64,000 nucleotides of DNA from Allobosea sp. OK403 (GTDB lineage Bacteria; Pseudomonadota; Alphaproteobacteria; Rhizobiales; Beijerinckiaceae), in contig NZ_FOQV01000001.1 of the NCBI RefSeq assembly GCF_900113835.1, positions 248,001 through 312,000 of the forward strand, in the 5' to 3' direction. A model generated the notes under the pieces. The model had not been told where the DNA came from, made no database searches, and saw only the letters and a list, made by a program, of their open reading frames with translations. Made by a program: the position numbers and the translations under genes. Shown here piece by piece: positions 62,252-64,000 of the stretch (position 1 is the first letter of the stretch; the number at the start of each line of letters is the position of its first letter).

Positions 62252-63031
62252 ATGGACGACGAGATTCTCTACACCGTCGCGGACGGCATCGGCACGATCA
62301 CGCTCAACCGCCCCCAGGCCCGCAACGCGCTGACCTTCGCGATGTATGAGCGGCTCGCCGCGATCTGTGGCGATCTTCCCGGCCATGGCGACCCGAAAGT
62401 GCTCGTCTTCACCGGCGCGGGCGAGAAGGCTTTTGCCGCCGGCACCGACATCACGCAGTTTCGAGCCTTCAATACGCCTGACGATGCGCTGGCCTATGAG
62501 AGCCGGATCGACCGCATCATCACGGCGATCGAAAGCTGCCCGATCCCGACCATCGCTGCGATCTCGGGCGCGGTCACGGGCGGCGGTGCCAGCATTGCCT
62601 GCGCCTGCGACATCCGGATCGCGACACAATCGGCCCGCTTCGGCTTTCCGGTGGCGCGCACGCTCGGCAATTGCCTGTCGATGAGCAACTACGCCAGGCT
62701 TGCGACGCTGCTCGGCCCGGCCCGCGTCAAGGATATCGTCTTCACCGCGCGCTTGATCGAGGCTGAGGAGGGGCAGCGCATCGGGCTCTATAACGAGCTC
62801 GTCGCCGACCATGCCGCGCTCCTCGTGCGGATGCGCGAACTGGCGACGACGATCGCCGGCCATGCGCCCTTGACGATGCGCGCGACCAAGGAAGCGCTGC
62901 GCCGCATCGCCAAGGCCAATGGCCACCCGCAGGGCGATGACCTAGTCCTGATGTGCTATATGAGCGCCGATTTCCGCGAGGGCATGGAAGCCTTCCTCGG
63001 CAAGCGCGCGCCGCATTGGCAGGGCAAGTGA
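62252..63031 (+). CDS. Crotonase-family protein lacking the catalytic glutamates
   Basis: 259 residues, crotonase fold. The oxyanion-hole segments GEKAFAAGTDITQF and SGAVTGGGASIACACDIRIA are present. In enoyl-CoA hydratases the latter reads GGG-C-E-L; here GGGASI lacks that glutamate, and the second glutamate position (QPE) is replaced by FPV in FGFPVARTLG. It therefore may not be a hydratase but an isomerase, dehydrochlorinase or other branch. Paired with the CaiB-type gene. Confidence 0.88.
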   Translation: MDDEILYTVADGIGTITLNRPQARNALTFAMYERLAAICGDLPGHGDPKVLVFTGAGEKAFAAGTDITQFRAFNTPDDALAYESRIDRIITAIESCPIPTIAAISGAVTGGGASIACACDIRIATQSARFGFPVARTLGNCLSMSNYARLATLLGPARVKDIVFTARLIEAEEGQRIGLYNELVADHAALLVRMRELATTIAGHAPLTMRATKEALRRIAKANGHPQGDDLVLMCYMSADFREGMEAFLGKRAPHWQGK

Positions 63032-63070
63032 GGCGAGCGAAGCGGCAGCCGGGAAGCGATCCATCCTAGA

Positions 63071-63470
63071 GCGTCATTCTCGGGGCTCTGCGCCTCGCTC
63101 CGCCCGAGAATGACGCGCTTTTTTTCCCTTCTCCCCTGGCGGGAGAAGGTGGCGCGCAGCGCCGGATGAGGGGGCGCCGTGCCCTGTCCGGTTGGCGTCG
63201 TGTTCAGGCCAATTGGTGAGGTCACAGCGCCCCCTCATCCGTCTCGGCTTCGCCGAGCCACCTTCTCCCGCCAGGGGAGAAGGGTTCCCCGAGCCTTGCC
63301 GTCATTCTCGGGCTTGCCCCGAGAATCTCATGACCAGAGTGCTCTGGTTTATGAGATGGTCGGGTCAACCCCGACCATGACGCGCCTCAGATCCCGGGCT
63401 CTACGCGGAGTTTATCCTTGGGCCGACCAAAGGTCGGACCCGGGGGCGTAGCCCCGGAATGACGGCGTGG
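63071..63470. repeat. Block of three intergenic inverted repeats
   Basis: GCGTCATTCTCGGG/CCCGAGAATGACGC (63071-63084, 63103-63116); perfect 28-bp arms at 63126-63153 and 63257-63284 that bracket a unique 103-nt spacer; and a mosaic (63301-63470) with GTCATTCTCGGGC, GGTCGGGTCAACCCCGACC and GGCGTAGCCCC hairpins. No gene is supported in 63032-63492. Confidence 0.85.
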
Positions 63471-63492
63471 TTCCGAGCTAGAACAACATGCT

Positions 63493-64000
63493 CTATCCCA
63501 CCGCCTGCGCCGCGGCGCGCCCGGCAATCCGGCCGGAGAACAGGCAGCCGCCGAGGAAGGTGCCTTCGAGCGCGCGATAGCCATGCAGGCCGCCGCCGCC
63601 GAAGCCGGCAGCTTCTCCGGCCGCGTAGAGCCCGGGCACCGGCTCGCCAGCCCCATCCAGCACACGCGCGGATAAATCCGTCATCAGCCCGCCCAATGAT
63701 TTGCGGGTCAGGATATTGAGCCTGACGGCGATCAGCGGGCCATGCGCCGGGTCGAGGATGCGATGCGGTTTTGCGGTCCGGATCAGGCGGTCGCCGAGAT
63801 AGGCGCGGGCGCCGCGCAGCGCCGTGACCTGCAGATCCTTGCCGAAGGGGTTGTCGAGCGTGCGGTCGCGCGCCTCGATCTCGGCCCGAAGCTGCGCCTC
63901 ATCGATCAGCGTCTCGCCGGCAAGCGCATTCATGCGCGCGACCAGCCGGGAAAAATCGGTCTCGACGATGAAATCCTCGCCGTTGTCCATGAAGGCCTGG
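63493..64000 (-). CDS. FAD-binding dehydrogenase, C-terminal part (cut by window edge)
   Basis: The frame is open to the right edge; the 169 visible residues end with the FAD motif GLYAAGEAAGFGGGGLHGYR and ALEGTFLGGCLFSGRIAGR, typical of 3-ketosteroid-dehydrogenase/fumarate-reductase-like flavoproteins. The N-terminal FAD-binding motif and active site lie outside the window, so substrate is unknown. Confidence 0.85.
   Translation of the reverse strand, partial: QAFMDNGEDFIVETDFSRLVARMNALAGETLIDEAQLRAEIEARDRTLDNPFGKDLQVTALRGARAYLGDRLIRTAKPHRILDPAHGPLIAVRLNILTRKSLGGLMTDLSARVLDGAGEPVPGLYAAGEAAGFGGGGLHGYRALEGTFLGGCLFSGRIAGRAAAQAVG

Overview
The window reads as chromosomal DNA of a GC-rich alphaproteobacterium of the order Hyphomicrobiales (Rhizobiales), most likely Bosea or a close relative. 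The reasons are the gene order glyA-nrdR-ribD-ribE-ribH-nusB-thiL, the block bamE / cytochrome bc1 chaperone / DUF177 / plsX / fabH / ihfA / MerR, the DUF2842 protein next to ctaA, the short ArgC, and the many structured repeats between genes. This placement is by gene content and eye only; no database was searched. No prophage, complete insertion sequence or CRISPR array was found.

Layout. 1-2182: the start of nhaA (cut by the window edge) and a MerR regulator divergent from an MFS transporter. 2316-9473: core metabolism in one direction (serine hydroxymethyltransferase, NrdR, riboflavin synthesis, NusB, ThiL, an MFS carrier). 9542-13344: a ureidoglycine aminohydrolase, a ParDE/RelE-type toxin-antitoxin pair and the proton-pumping pyrophosphatase HppA. 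13547-19533: an EamA exporter, BamE, a bc1 assembly chaperone, DUF177, PlsX, FabH, IHF-alpha and a MerR protein. 19663-26211: accessory genes, including a SugE/Gdx exporter under a guanidine-II riboswitch and a quinone-detoxification group (LysR, DoxX, MhqO-like dioxygenase, MhqD-like hydrolase). 26483-26560: tRNA-Pro(GGG).

26767-38335 is an exopolysaccharide locus. It holds a methyltransferase, a Wzy/ligase-type membrane polymerase, an undecaprenyl-phosphate sugar transferase, a GT4 glycosyltransferase, a Wza-type export lipoprotein, a GumC/Wzz-type chain-length protein whose C-terminal kinase-like domain has lost its P-loop lysine, a CelD/FemAB-like acyltransferase and a polysaccharide deacetylase. 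A two-gene SMR exporter sits inside it. The deacetylase is followed by an AT-rich orphan membrane gene and then by a second, degenerate copy of the deacetylase 3' end, which looks like a past insertion or gene replacement.

39063-64000 is mixed housekeeping and catabolism: heme A synthase, O-acetylhomoserine sulfhydrylase, an FAD monooxygenase, agmatinase-type ureohydrolase, ArgC, a LuxR-type regulator, a FAH-family hydrolase, a FadL porin, a MerR/aldo-keto reductase pair, PHA synthase, an aminotransferase, homoserine dehydrogenase, GlpX, a CaiB-type CoA-transferase with a crotonase lacking both catalytic glutamates, and a partial FAD dehydrogenase at the right edge.

The most unusual feature is the intergenic DNA. 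One family pairs a conserved core of about 60 bp with a palindrome that is usually perfect (arms 12-23 bp) but whose sequence mostly differs from locus to locus. Copies sit directly against ribosome-binding sites or supply stop codons of neighbouring genes. Other structured elements are a triple 49-bp tandem of TTCG-loop hairpins that begins inside a stop region, a 260-bp MITE-like element of nested hairpins, and several long inverted repeats between convergent or collinear genes.
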